The notes beneath the pieces are model-generated. The model was not told where the DNA came from. It was given only the letters and a program-made list of their open reading frames with translations, and did not search any database. Shown piece after piece: positions 35,298 through 44,440 of a DNA stretch of 64,000 bases (position 1 is the stretch's first letter; every line of letters starts with the position of its first letter). Origin of the DNA: an uncultured Lachnospira sp. (GTDB taxonomy: Bacteria > Bacillota > Clostridia > Lachnospirales > Lachnospiraceae); assembly GCA_910589305.1 (NCBI GenBank), contig CAJUTV010000009.1, positions 62,001 to 126,000 of the forward strand. The letters are read 5' to 3'. Both the position numbers and the translations under genes were made by a program.

Positions 35298-36127
35298 CCT
35301 TGTATTCTAAAATCTTTGGGAGTCATACCTGTATTTTTCTTAAAATTGGCTGACAAGTATTCACTGTTACAATATCCTGTACTTAAAGCAATATCTGTAA
35401 TAGATTTATCTGTTTTTAATAAGAATAATTTTACATGTTCAATTTTTAAATTGTTTAAATATTTTGAGTAAGGTATGCCTAGTTGAGAATGAAATAATCT
35501 TGATAAATGCCCTTCAGAGATATTTACCATTTTTGCTATTTGTGATAATGTTGGATTTTCTTGATAATGGGATTCAAGATAATATAAAATTTCAATAATT
35601 GGTTTTGTTAAAGGTGTACTCTCTTTTTTTATATTATTAGAAACGGGTAGATGTTCTTCTATAATAGTAGTAAAGAGGCGAAAAAGCATTCCTTGTAAAA
35701 TCAATTCTTTATAACACGTCTTTTTTTGATATTCATTTAGCATATCTTCAAAGATATTTAAAACCTTTTGTTGTGTATTTTTAGTAAAATGGAATGTCTT
35801 GCTATTATAAAAGTTTTTAAATTCATTTTCACCAATAATATCAATAAAAGGTTTGACAAAATCGGGTGTGAATTTGATAAGAATAGTCTCATAAGGTTCA
35901 TTGGAATCTGAAAAAGTTCTATGAAAAAATAGTGGAGGTGCTAAAGCTACATCTCCTTTATGATAACTATAGGTTTCTACAGGAGTAATAACATATCGGT
36001 CTCCCGAAATGATATATCCAATATTGTAATAATCAACCATAACTTGCATTGAAGACATGCAAGAATCTGGTGAAAGCAGGCGCTTTTGTATTGAAATATG
36101 TTGTCCTTTAGGGATTGGTATTGGCAT
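35273..36127 (-). CDS. AraC family transcriptional regulator
   Basis: About 284 residues from ATG 36127, which has GGAGG 7 nt upstream. The N-terminal ~150 residues look like a cupin-type ligand-binding domain (HKGDVALAPPLFFHRTF). The C-terminal ~100 residues are two helix-turn-helix motifs: NPTLSQIAKMVNISEGHLSR and SITDIALSTGYCNSEYLSAN, ending NTGMTPKDFR. It is transcribed divergently from the ABC exporter gene 280 bp away and may regulate it (inference). The inducer is unknown. Confidence 0.9.
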   Translation of the reverse strand: MPIPIPKGQHISIQKRLLSPDSCMSSMQVMVDYYNIGYIISGDRYVITPVETYSYHKGDVALAPPLFFHRTFSDSNEPYETILIKFTPDFVKPFIDIIGENEFKNFYNSKTFHFTKNTQQKVLNIFEDMLNEYQKKTCYKELILQGMLFRLFTTIIEEHLPVSNNIKKESTPLTKPIIEILYYLESHYQENPTLSQIAKMVNISEGHLSRLFHSQLGIPYSKYLNNLKIEHVKLFLLKTDKSITDIALSTGYCNSEYLSANFKKNTGMTPKDFRIQGKNGHIKL

Positions 36128-36408
36128 AAAATATCCTCCAAACTTAAAATAATACATAACGGAAGTTTGCGCAGCAAACTTATATAGCTCAACTTTAGCC
36201 GAGATTATTATATCATAATTTTAAAGTTTTTTATATGAAATATATCATTAATAGAAATGAAATTATAAGTGTAAAGTTTTATAATGAATATTGTTTTGAT
36301 GCAAATTATTGATATAAAAATATATTATCAATACATTATTCAAAATCACCAAATGTATATTTGGTTAAAAAATTACAAATTTAAATTGTAAGAAAGGAGC
36401 ATAAGAAG

Positions 36409-38175
36409 ATGAAAAAGAATAAGTCACAAATATTTAGGGTTTTAAGTTATGTAAAACCACATTGGTATTTAATTATTGTAGCTACAGTTGCAGGAATTTT
36501 AAAGCTTACATTGCCATTGATTCTGCCTCAGGTGGTAAAGTATTTTACAGATGTTGTTTTAGTGCCAAATACGACATTTACGCATGAGGCGCAAATCTAT
36601 GAAGTGGTAAAATGGACGTTTATATTATTAGTATTTTATACTATTGTATACATACCAGCAGCTTTTATTAGACAGAGAGGGGCAACGGAAGTCTCCAACA
36701 GAATTATGAATACTATGCGTTGTCAATTGTATGAGCATCTGCAAAAAATGTCCGCAAAGTTTCATCAAGAGTATAAATCAGGAAATCTTGTAACTAGAAT
36801 AAATAGTGATGTAGAGGGTGTTCATATATTTATATGGAATGTGGCTACCAATGTATGGATTGATGGAATTGTTATTATTATTTATATTATATTGATGGGT
36901 TCAATGAATATTCCATTGACAATTATCGCCTGTATAGCATTGCCAACTTCTGTTATTATCACTAAAAAAATACGTGCTCATATCAGAAGCAACAGCAAAC
37001 AAGTGCAGGCAAATATTTCAGAGATATCTGGGTATATGCAGGAGAGAATGACCGGTTATTCAACAGTTCGACTGTTTAATATGGAACAATATGAAAAAAG
37101 GAAATTTGATGGATATTCTAATCTTATTTATCAATATCTCAAAAAAACAAACAAGTTTTTTTCTTTAGGCGAAGCAATAAATGGTTCTTTTTCAGAAGTT
37201 ATCAGCACAATTATTGTTGGGCTTTCAGCACTATTTATCATAGGAAATCAAATGACAATAGGCGAATTAATTGTTTTTCAATCGTATCTTAGCTATTTTA
37301 TGACTCCATTGCGTAGATTTGCAGAGTTAAATGTTAGTTATGCTCAAAGTATCGCTAAGATTGAGCGTGTTTTTGAAATTTTAGATATGCCTGCAGATAT
37401 ACGAGATGCCGAAGATGCAATTGACTTTGAACCTGATGAACCTGCAAATATTCAGTTTAAAAATGTCTATTTTAAATATGAACTAGAACAAAAAAATTGG
37501 AATCTTTCAAATTTAAATCTTTCTATTAATGAAGGCGAGCGTGTTGCAATAGTAGGTTCAAGTGGCTGTGGTAAAACAACATTGATTAGTCTTTTAACAA
37601 GATTTTATGATGTGAATAAAGGAAGTATCTGTATTGGCAACAATGATATTAAACATTATAAGTTAAGCAGTGTATATCATCAGATGGGTATGGTTTTTCA
37701 GGATACAATTATATTTTCTGGGACAATAGAAGAAAATATACGATATGGAAAACAGGATGCCAGTCAAAAGGAAATAGAGAAAGCAGCAAAACTTGCAAAT
37801 GCGTATGATTTTATTATGAACAGTCCAAACAAGTGGCAGACGATACTTGGAGAGCGTGGGATTGGTCTGTCAGGAGGGCAGAAGCAAAGGATAGCAATTG
37901 CTCGAATATTTTTGCGAAATCCTAGAATATTGATTTTAGATGAGGCAACAAGCGCACTGGATTCTGAATCAGAATTGTTGGTGCAACAGGCATTAGACCA
38001 GCTTATGAAAGGAAGAACATCAATTGTTATTGCACATCGTTTAAGTACGATTATCAATGCAGATAAAATTGTTGTAATGGATAATGGAGAAATTGTTGAA
38101 ATAGGAACACATAAGGATTTGCTTGAAAAGAATGGACGTTATGCAGAATTGTATAACCTTCAATATAACAGATAA
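36409..38175 (+). CDS. ABC transporter, fused permease and ATPase (MsbA/LmrA-like)
   Basis: 588 residues. Six membrane helices lie in the first ~320 residues. The ATPase domain has Walker A GSSGCGKTTLISLL (about 384), a Q-loop in MGMVFQDT, the signature LSGGQKQRIAIAR (about 488), Walker B ILILDEATSALD and the H-loop IVIAHRLSTI. It is a half-transporter exporter working as a dimer; the cargo could be drugs, lipids or peptides. AGAAAGGAGC precedes ATG 36409. A divergent AraC regulator suggests inducible export. Confidence 0.92.
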   Translation: MKKNKSQIFRVLSYVKPHWYLIIVATVAGILKLTLPLILPQVVKYFTDVVLVPNTTFTHEAQIYEVVKWTFILLVFYTIVYIPAAFIRQRGATEVSNRIMNTMRCQLYEHLQKMSAKFHQEYKSGNLVTRINSDVEGVHIFIWNVATNVWIDGIVIIIYIILMGSMNIPLTIIACIALPTSVIITKKIRAHIRSNSKQVQANISEISGYMQERMTGYSTVRLFNMEQYEKRKFDGYSNLIYQYLKKTNKFFSLGEAINGSFSEVISTIIVGLSALFIIGNQMTIGELIVFQSYLSYFMTPLRRFAELNVSYAQSIAKIERVFEILDMPADIRDAEDAIDFEPDEPANIQFKNVYFKYELEQKNWNLSNLNLSINEGERVAIVGSSGCGKTTLISLLTRFYDVNKGSICIGNNDIKHYKLSSVYHQMGMVFQDTIIFSGTIEENIRYGKQDASQKEIEKAAKLANAYDFIMNSPNKWQTILGERGIGLSGGQKQRIAIARIFLRNPRILILDEATSALDSESELLVQQALDQLMKGRTSIVIAHRLSTIINADKIVVMDNGEIVEIGTHKDLLEKNGRYAELYNLQYNR

Positions 38176-38200
38176 GGCAGATAATAACAAAGATAAAGAG

Positions 38201-38252
38201 GCTGTTATATTAAAGATGGAATATATTTCTTTAATATGACAACCCCTTTTTT
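38201..38252. terminator. Bidirectional terminator
   Basis: GCTGTTATATTAAAGA (from 38201) pairs with TCTTTAATATGACAAC (to 38243), followed by CCCCTTTTTTT. It separates the convergent ABC exporter and chemoreceptor genes. Confidence 0.75.
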
Positions 38253-38260
38253 TAATATTT

Positions 38261-39472
38261 TTATTCCTCTTGTTTTAATAGTTTTGTTATTTTATCAACC
38301 ATATCGTTTATTGCATTTGCCTGATTTGCTACTTCAGTTGTGTTATTTGCATTACTTTCAGCCATATCATTAATCGAGTTGAACTGTTCATTTTCATTTC
38401 GGATGCTTTCAGCGATATTTTGATTGATAAAGATGGTCTTTTTAATAACCTCTGCCTGATTTCTATGAGCTTCTCCCATCGTTTCAATAGCATTTACAGA
38501 AGCACTTAGAAGTTCAGTCATATCTTTCATATATTTAAATACATTTTTAAAATAGTCATTTTGAGTGCCAAGTTTTGTAGAGTTTTCTTCTACTTGTAAA
38601 GTGATATCTTTTACATTCTGCTGTATTCGCTCAATGACTTCCTGTACAACTTTTAATGATTCTTGTGTACTGTTTGCAAGCGTTCCAACTTCTGTTGCAA
38701 CAACTGCAAATCCTTTGCCCGCTTCCCCTGCTCTTGCCGCTTCAATTGAAGCATTAAGAGCTAATAAATTAGTCGAAGATGAAATATCATTTATAAGATT
38801 TAATGTTACTCCGATTTCTTGTACTGCTTCTGAAAGTTTTTGAGTTATATTTGTTGTCTCACGCATAGAAGTAGATACTTCACCATTAATTGTATGTAAA
38901 TCACTTAAAAGTTTTTCATTTTCTGCAGATTTATCAAGCAGATTTCTTGATGTAATCTCTACCTTTTTTACGTTGTCTGCAACAACACTTTCCCACTGGC
39001 TGAGTTCTTTAAGATTTGCCATACTTTCATTTGTTTTATTACTTAAAAGATTACTGCTTTCAACTAACTGTTCGCTTGTAGATGCCAGTTTTTCAGCAGA
39101 AGTACTCTCATTTTCAGATATTTGTGAAAGGGATAAACCAGCAGTATGTAAATTTTCAGATAGTGCCTGAACTGCTACAAGAACATTTTTTACTTGTTCT
39201 GTATTTCGCTCAATTTCGTCTTTCTTTGCATTAACAAGAAATTTACGGATTAGGTATGTTAAAATAATAATAAATAACAATGTTAAAAGAAGACAAACAA
39301 CTCTTGAGATAATATTAGGTATAAATAATGCATCTTTTATTGGCAGAAGGGTATCTCCTTTTATAAACCAAGATATAATTAGTGATAGTGATATTTCTAA
39401 AGTAGTTATTACTATAACTTTTACATCTATAAAAAAGATACAGTTATTACAAATAAAAAAGCATATCCCCAA
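38261..39472 (-). CDS. Methyl-accepting chemotaxis protein, C-terminal part of a frameshifted gene
   Basis: Two hydrophobic segments (about 10-35 and 50-72) are followed by a long coiled coil and the chemoreceptor signalling tip ALNASIEAARAGEAGKGFAV (about 245). It binds CheW/CheA to signal to the flagellar motor. The first codon is a TTG with no SD, and the opening residues are out-of-frame sequence. The real protein is continuous with the upstream ORF through the sequence around 39430-39436, where reading TCT TTT TTT ATA GAT restores a single frame of about 510 residues. Whether this is programmed frameshifting, a recent mutation or a sequence error is unresolved. Confidence 0.75.
   Translation of the reverse strand: MGICFFICNNCIFFIDVKVIVITTLEISLSLIISWFIKGDTLLPIKDALFIPNIISRVVCLLLTLLFIIILTYLIRKFLVNAKKDEIERNTEQVKNVLVAVQALSENLHTAGLSLSQISENESTSAEKLASTSEQLVESSNLLSNKTNESMANLKELSQWESVVADNVKKVEITSRNLLDKSAENEKLLSDLHTINGEVSTSMRETTNITQKLSEAVQEIGVTLNLINDISSSTNLLALNASIEAARAGEAGKGFAVVATEVGTLANSTQESLKVVQEVIERIQQNVKDITLQVEENSTKLGTQNDYFKNVFKYMKDMTELLSASVNAIETMGEAHRNQAEVIKKTIFINQNIAESIRNENEQFNSINDMAESNANNTTEVANQANAINDMVDKITKLLKQEE
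39404..39436 (-). other. Slippery heptamer with stop and downstream hairpin
   Basis: On the minus strand, T TTT TTA (39436-39430) is in the canonical X XXY YYZ phase of the zero frame and is followed at once by TAG. Ten bases after the heptamer, AGTTAT-AGTA-ATAACT (39419-39404) can form a 6-bp hairpin. These are the usual parts of a -1 frameshift signal; the weak hairpin keeps confidence moderate. Confidence 0.45.
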
Positions 39473-39810
39473 AATTCTGTTGAAGGAATCATATAGAGAA
39501 TAAAATTGTACTGTATAAACATAATAACAACCAAAAATATTTTAGCAGCTTTTAGTTTATTAGGACATACAAAACCATTTATAGAACCTGTCTTTATAAA
39601 ATAAATTCCTATCAGTACGTAAAGTAAACATGTAATATCAAAAATAATTAATGCAAGCCAATTAACAGTTGGAAATAATCCAAAGATTTTCTCTGTTGTA
39701 TATAATAGACCAGCACATTGGCATGCACCTGGAACCAATAACAATATAAGAACATAAATTTTGTTGATATACTCATCTAATGCAGATTTATATTTTTTTT
39801 GCGTGTTCAT
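39427..39810 (-). CDS. N-terminal membrane part of the frameshifted chemoreceptor
   Basis: 127 residues with about four membrane segments (20-38, 45-68, 88-108 and 112-126), ending VITVSFL at a TAG. ATG 39810 has an AGGAGGAATTGAG site, so translation starts here. Joined in the -1 frame to the downstream ORF it gives a six-helix membrane sensor plus chemoreceptor signalling domain. The -1 join occurs exactly at T TTT TTA TAG. Confidence 0.7.
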   Translation of the reverse strand: MNTQKKYKSALDEYINKIYVLILLLVPGACQCAGLLYTTEKIFGLFPTVNWLALIIFDITCLLYVLIGIYFIKTGSINGFVCPNKLKAAKIFLVVIMFIQYNFILYMIPSTEFWGYAFLFVITVSFL

Positions 39811-40187
39811 CTCAATTCCTCCTAAAACTTATATAAATATACTATGATAAAATAAACTGCTCTTACTGTATAAAGAATTATATTTTTGTACTTTTTGATA
39901 CAATGTTTAGTACAAATTAAATTGAGAAAAATTTTTGATTCTGTTTATTGAGGTTAATATCAATCTTCCTTTCTTATCTTTGTTTTTTTCTTATGGGAAT
40001 AATTACCACAATTTTTTACACATGTTTTACTATTATTGTGTGCATTTATATGTAAATTTTTATAAATTTAATAAAATTATTATATAAGAGTTGTGCAATT
40101 TTGTTAATTATATACTAATTTTAATTAATATAATCTTATAATATATAATTTGTAATCTATTAGTTTTTTTCTAAATTATTATGAATA
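39811..40187. other. AT-rich intergenic stretch
   Basis: Very AT-rich sequence upstream of the chemoreceptor gene. Apart from the presumed chemoreceptor promoter region near 39840-39900 I see no gene or clear structure. Confidence 0.4.
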
Positions 40188-40302
40188 TTTTAACCTGTGT
40201 CTTACTTCAATATCGTAGATGCATAAGTGAAAGAATTATGTTGTGATAGCAGTTAGACGGTTTAAGAAACTAGTACAGTGGGTTGCATATTTGCTTTGAT
40301 TC
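40188..40302 (+). repeat. Decayed copy of the dispersed hairpin repeat
   Basis: TTTTAACCTGTGTCTTACTT, ATGCATAAGTGAAAG, TGTGATAGCAGTTAGACGGT and GGTTGCATATTTGCTTTGATT follow the copies at 22338 and 54088 but have lost most pairing. Its TTGATT end (40296-40301) and TATAAT at 40320-40325 could serve as a promoter for the LysM gene. Confidence 0.55.
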
Positions 40303-40439
40303 TATTTACACAGTTTGTTTATAATGTGTTATAATTTATTATGTAATTTAGTCTTTGTTGTTTTATCCTTATCAGGGATAAAATTTTATAATAAAGGGAT
40401 ATAAGAGCATAATAAAAATAGTAAAAAAGTATAAATGAT

Positions 40440-41789
40440 ATGAAAAATCAAAATTTTAAATGGGGAGCAATGATAAGATATATTATAACAATTATATTAG
40501 TACAATTCTGCATATTTGTTTGGGGAGAGTTTATATTGCCAGACAAAGAAAAAAGTAAAGATTATATACCCAATGGAAAAGAATATGATATTGAAGATTT
40601 TGCTAAGTGCAATCAGATTATTGACTATCAATATGATGATGAAGGCAAGCTGATACATACATATGGTTACCATGAAAGAGATGATAACAGCGGAAAGTGG
40701 TCTATGCAATATGAAAATATATATACATATGACAGCAAAGGGAGGCTTATTGAAGATAAATATTATTTAAGTTATATTAGCAGAAAAGAGCCTAGAAGTA
40801 TTATAACCTATTCCTATAATGCAGACGGCTCTTATATTAAAAGAAAATCTTATAATGTAAGTGATAATAGTGATAGCACAAAAAAATATTATAATTATAG
40901 TAAGATTGAAGATGTTGTTGAAACATATGACAAAAATGGATTGTTAATTAATAAAAATGATAAAGTAGTCTATACATATGATAAAAATGGAAAATTAACC
41001 CATATAGAGACCTATAATAAAGATACATTTTCAAAAGCAGCAACAATTTATTGGGATTATGACGCTTATCAAAGTGTGGAAGTTATGCAGCTTAAAAAAG
41101 ATGTATATGTGGTGTGGGCAGACCAATATAATGAAGATTGGCAGCAAATTTCTGGTATGTGGTATAAGGGAAATTTAGCTTCTATAAACTTAACATATCA
41201 AGAGGTTGAACGCATAGGAAAACCATATTATGTTGCTAATTATTATAATGGAAATATCGTTGAAGAATTATTTAATGCAAGAACAAAAGATATTGATGGA
41301 TATAATGCGTTAAGCTATAAATTTAATGATTATGATGAATCTGGAAAAATAATATGGCATACATATATAACATTGTCAGGCAATAAGATATATGGTGAGC
41401 AGTATTTGTATGGTGATAGTGATAAAGTATGCAGAGAAATTCATTATAGCATTTATGGAGGATTAAAATATCATCTTTGTGATGGAAGTACCATTTCATT
41501 TTATAAAGATGAAACCGATTATCTTACGGATATTATAAGAGTGGACAGTGCAGGAGAAGTAATCAGCCAATATGAGTTTGATAAAAAGCATAAACTTATA
41601 TGGAAGGAAAAAGAATTTGATGAAGTTATAACAGAAGTATATATTGTGCAAAGCGGAGATTGTTTATATAGTATAGCACAGGACTGTTATGGCAATGGCA
41701 ATCGTTGGGAAGAGCTGTATTATAAAAATCAGGACAAAATAGGTGATGACCCCTCTGTAATATATCAGGGAATGGAACTTATTAAGTAA
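40440..41789 (+). CDS. Membrane-anchored LysM protein with YD-like repeats
   Basis: 449 residues. One N-terminal membrane segment (about 12-32) is followed by an extracellular tyrosine-rich region with RHS/YD-like units: YQYDDEGKLIHTYGY, YTYDSKGRLIEDKYY, YTYDKNGKLTHIETY and EFDKKHKLIWKEK. The C-terminus is a LysM-like domain (VYIVQSGDCLYSIAQDCYGN and YQGMELIK) that could bind peptidoglycan. It is probably a surface protein. The start ATG has no strong SD. It may belong with the next two genes, but a 92-bp gap separates them. Confidence 0.7.
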   Translation: MKNQNFKWGAMIRYIITIILVQFCIFVWGEFILPDKEKSKDYIPNGKEYDIEDFAKCNQIIDYQYDDEGKLIHTYGYHERDDNSGKWSMQYENIYTYDSKGRLIEDKYYLSYISRKEPRSIITYSYNADGSYIKRKSYNVSDNSDSTKKYYNYSKIEDVVETYDKNGLLINKNDKVVYTYDKNGKLTHIETYNKDTFSKAATIYWDYDAYQSVEVMQLKKDVYVVWADQYNEDWQQISGMWYKGNLASINLTYQEVERIGKPYYVANYYNGNIVEELFNARTKDIDGYNALSYKFNDYDESGKIIWHTYITLSGNKIYGEQYLYGDSDKVCREIHYSIYGGLKYHLCDGSTISFYKDETDYLTDIIRVDSAGEVISQYEFDKKHKLIWKEKEFDEVITEVYIVQSGDCLYSIAQDCYGNGNRWEELYYKNQDKIGDDPSVIYQGMELIK

Positions 41790-41881
41790 AAATAAATTTT
41801 AATACAAATTATATTCATTTAAATAAAGTTATGTTATTATAAAGATAAAACAACGGAAAAATAATAGAAGTGAGGAGCAGT

Positions 41882-43108
41882 ATGGGATTTTTTGACAAGT
41901 TAAAGAATAAGAAACAAGAAAAGATGCAAAATGCAATGAATAGCCAAGACGTTAAAGGTGTTGATTTAACAATTCCTGAAAATGTAAAGGAATTTGTAAA
42001 AAAACAGATTGCTGATTTAATGGAGGAAGAAACACAATTACGAGATAACAGTGTATTGGTTCCAAAGTGGAACGTATCTATTTATCCAGATGTACAGCAG
42101 GTTGATGAAAGAGGTGTTGTGTTAGACCTTTATATAAAAGCACCTCAGTGGGGAAAGTCTTTATATGAATGCAGTGTTGGCATGGGAAACGACCCTCAAA
42201 GCAATATTGGACTTGCATTGGGTTCTTTTATATTTGCCTTTATGAAAGGAATTGCAGCAATGGAAAATGAGAAGGAAGGAATTGCACTTACAACATCCTT
42301 TTCAGAAAAGACGCATAAATGGAATGTTTATAAAACCGATATTGTTGGAATAGGAAAAAATGAAAACTTTACGGATGTAGATACATATTGGAACGCATTA
42401 AAAGAGGATATTAAAAAACGTCTTGGAAATCAAAAATTATGTTATGTTAAAATATTTGGTTCTAAGATGGGCGATGATGTTATTGGCGAATGCAGAATTG
42501 ATGATGTTGTCAGTCCAGAATTAAGTAAAAAAGTGGCAGATATTGTTTCAAAATGGCAAGTTGAAGGATTTGTTTCACAAAAACAATTTTTCTTTATTCG
42601 ACAGGAAGAAAGTACAACCTTACCTTATCCATATCAAGGGGAAGAAGGATTTCAGTTGTTAAAGGATAAAGTAGCACTTGCTGCAAAGATGTTTCATGAG
42701 AGTGATACAGAAGAATTATATCAATCTTTGCCTGAACGATTAGGAGAAGCATTGCAAGATGAAACATTAGGAATAGAATGTTTTTCTTTTTTACCAGAAA
42801 TATGCACCGAACATGCTTTTAGTGAAGCGACCTATTCAGAAAAAGTAAATTTTGCATATCCAAGCGGTTCTATGATAGAAGTTTATAAAAGTCAACTAGC
42901 CGATTATGAGCTTTTAAAAAGAGCTATATTAACTGTATTCCATGAAGGAACACTTGGTGAGTTGACAGATGATATTTATAGAGAATATATTGGCAGTAGT
43001 GCTACATATTCTGTTTTTGCACAGATGCAGGAAAAAGGTTCCGATTTAAAAGATGCGTCAACAGTTGCAATTGCTTTTAGTGTAGATGAAGATTTTGAGA
43101 TAAGATAG
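41882..43108 (+). CDS. DUF6348-like protein
   Basis: About 408 residues from ATG 41882, with GAGGAG 5 nt upstream. It starts MGFFDKLKNKKQEKMQNAMN, a basic amphipathic start, and has no clear membrane segment. The segment VSIYPDVQQVDERGVVLDLY followed by APQWGKSLYECSVGMG and GLALGSFIFAFM recalls DUF6348 proteins; this is recognition from memory. It ends 9 bp before the TPR-like gene, so the two are co-transcribed. Function unknown. Confidence 0.6.
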   Translation: MGFFDKLKNKKQEKMQNAMNSQDVKGVDLTIPENVKEFVKKQIADLMEEETQLRDNSVLVPKWNVSIYPDVQQVDERGVVLDLYIKAPQWGKSLYECSVGMGNDPQSNIGLALGSFIFAFMKGIAAMENEKEGIALTTSFSEKTHKWNVYKTDIVGIGKNENFTDVDTYWNALKEDIKKRLGNQKLCYVKIFGSKMGDDVIGECRIDDVVSPELSKKVADIVSKWQVEGFVSQKQFFFIRQEESTTLPYPYQGEEGFQLLKDKVALAAKMFHESDTEELYQSLPERLGEALQDETLGIECFSFLPEICTEHAFSEATYSEKVNFAYPSGSMIEVYKSQLADYELLKRAILTVFHEGTLGELTDDIYREYIGSSATYSVFAQMQEKGSDLKDASTVAIAFSVDEDFEIR

Positions 43109-43117
43109 GAGGATATA

Positions 43118-44209
43118 ATGGCTAAAAATTTTGATGCAGGAGTTTGGCAGCAAAAGATTGATACAACGCAAGGCTCTAAAAAAATGCCTGTGATTTTAGA
43201 GGCTATAAGACAGGCTGATGAGGAAGAGGAACATTATTATCGACTATTTTTTCGATATTTATATGCCTATGAAGCAACGTTTCATGATGACCCTCCAAAG
43301 GCAATGCCAGTTGCTATCGAATTTAGTACTATTTTTGAACAATATCCAGATGTATTAGGACCAGATGGCGGTGAGATGTATGTTATGATTATGCAGATGG
43401 CAATTGACCCTATTGTGTCACTTCCTCAGATTCCTTTTGAACAATGGCAGGGTATGATTGAACAATATTATAAACTTGTAAAGCGTTATAATTTAGGACA
43501 TCGTACATATTGGTGGCAAATGTGTCAGTTTTATGTGTATTTGGACAAAAAGAAAGCCTATGAACTTTTTGAACGATTTTGGAAAACAGGAAGAGACAGC
43601 ATGTCCGATTGCAGAACATGTGACCGCTGTCATGCTATACGTATGCATCTGTTAATTGATGATGAGGAAGGTGCTAATGAGATGGCGAAACCAATAAAAT
43701 CAAGACGCATGTGGTTTTGCCATGACACACCGCATTTGATGCATAGAGATTATATTGAATATTATATGAATAAGGGCAATGCAAAAGCTGCAAAGCCTTA
43801 TGCGTATGAATTAAAAGGAATGGGACATAGAGATAAACATGATTTATCTTATATGGGTGCTGTTATACGATGTATGACTTATTTTGAACCTAAAATAGCA
43901 TTGCAGTTTTTAGAGCAAGGTATGGAGTGGGTTATTGGAATTTGGGATTGTAAACTTGCCTATGATTTTTATAAAAGTGCTTGGGTGCTTATGCATCATT
44001 TATCAAAAACACAAGAGACCATTTCTATCAAGATGCCTCCTAATTTTGCATTAAAAAATGATAGTGATATTTATAATATTGTTGATTTGGAAAATCATTA
44101 CTATGATACTGTAAAAAGTATTGCTGATAGTTTTGATGCAAGAAACGGTACAGACAGCTATAATGAAAATTTTAAATTGGCAATGATGGAACCAAAAATA
44201 ATAGAATAA
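43118..44209 (+). CDS. TPR-like helical protein
   Basis: 363 residues, all-helical by appearance, with tetratricopeptide-like pairs such as YWWQMCQFYVYLDKKKAYEL, YYMNKGNAKAAKPYAYELKG and PKIALQFLEQGMEWV. A cysteine-histidine patch, SDCRTCDRCHAIRMHLL (about 167), may bind metal. AGGAGG lies 6 nt before ATG 43118. It is coupled to the DUF6348-like gene and probably works with it. The 230-bp gap to the next convergent gene holds no recognisable feature. Confidence 0.65.
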   Translation: MAKNFDAGVWQQKIDTTQGSKKMPVILEAIRQADEEEEHYYRLFFRYLYAYEATFHDDPPKAMPVAIEFSTIFEQYPDVLGPDGGEMYVMIMQMAIDPIVSLPQIPFEQWQGMIEQYYKLVKRYNLGHRTYWWQMCQFYVYLDKKKAYELFERFWKTGRDSMSDCRTCDRCHAIRMHLLIDDEEGANEMAKPIKSRRMWFCHDTPHLMHRDYIEYYMNKGNAKAAKPYAYELKGMGHRDKHDLSYMGAVIRCMTYFEPKIALQFLEQGMEWVIGIWDCKLAYDFYKSAWVLMHHLSKTQETISIKMPPNFALKNDSDIYNIVDLENHYYDTVKSIADSFDARNGTDSYNENFKLAMMEPKIIE

Positions 44210-44440
44210 AATTATATAAAATAAAAAATATTGTGACAAAACAAATACTTGATAAGATTTCATATAGTATAAACAAATGTTGATATCTTATATAAAGAAA
44301 TATTTTGACACAATATTTTTTATGCTATTAATTATGATTGTTTAGATGGATTTAAAATTCACTATTTTATCTGCAAACAACGTATATTTATTTTTTTAGT
44401 GATAATTCTATGTTATCTATTAGCCATTGATTTGTGCGAC

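Noticed and set aside
39430..39472. Independent start of the downstream chemoreceptor ORF at TTG 39472
   Set aside because: No SD, and the first ~13 residues are an out-of-frame reading of the upstream protein; the frameshift explanation is simpler.
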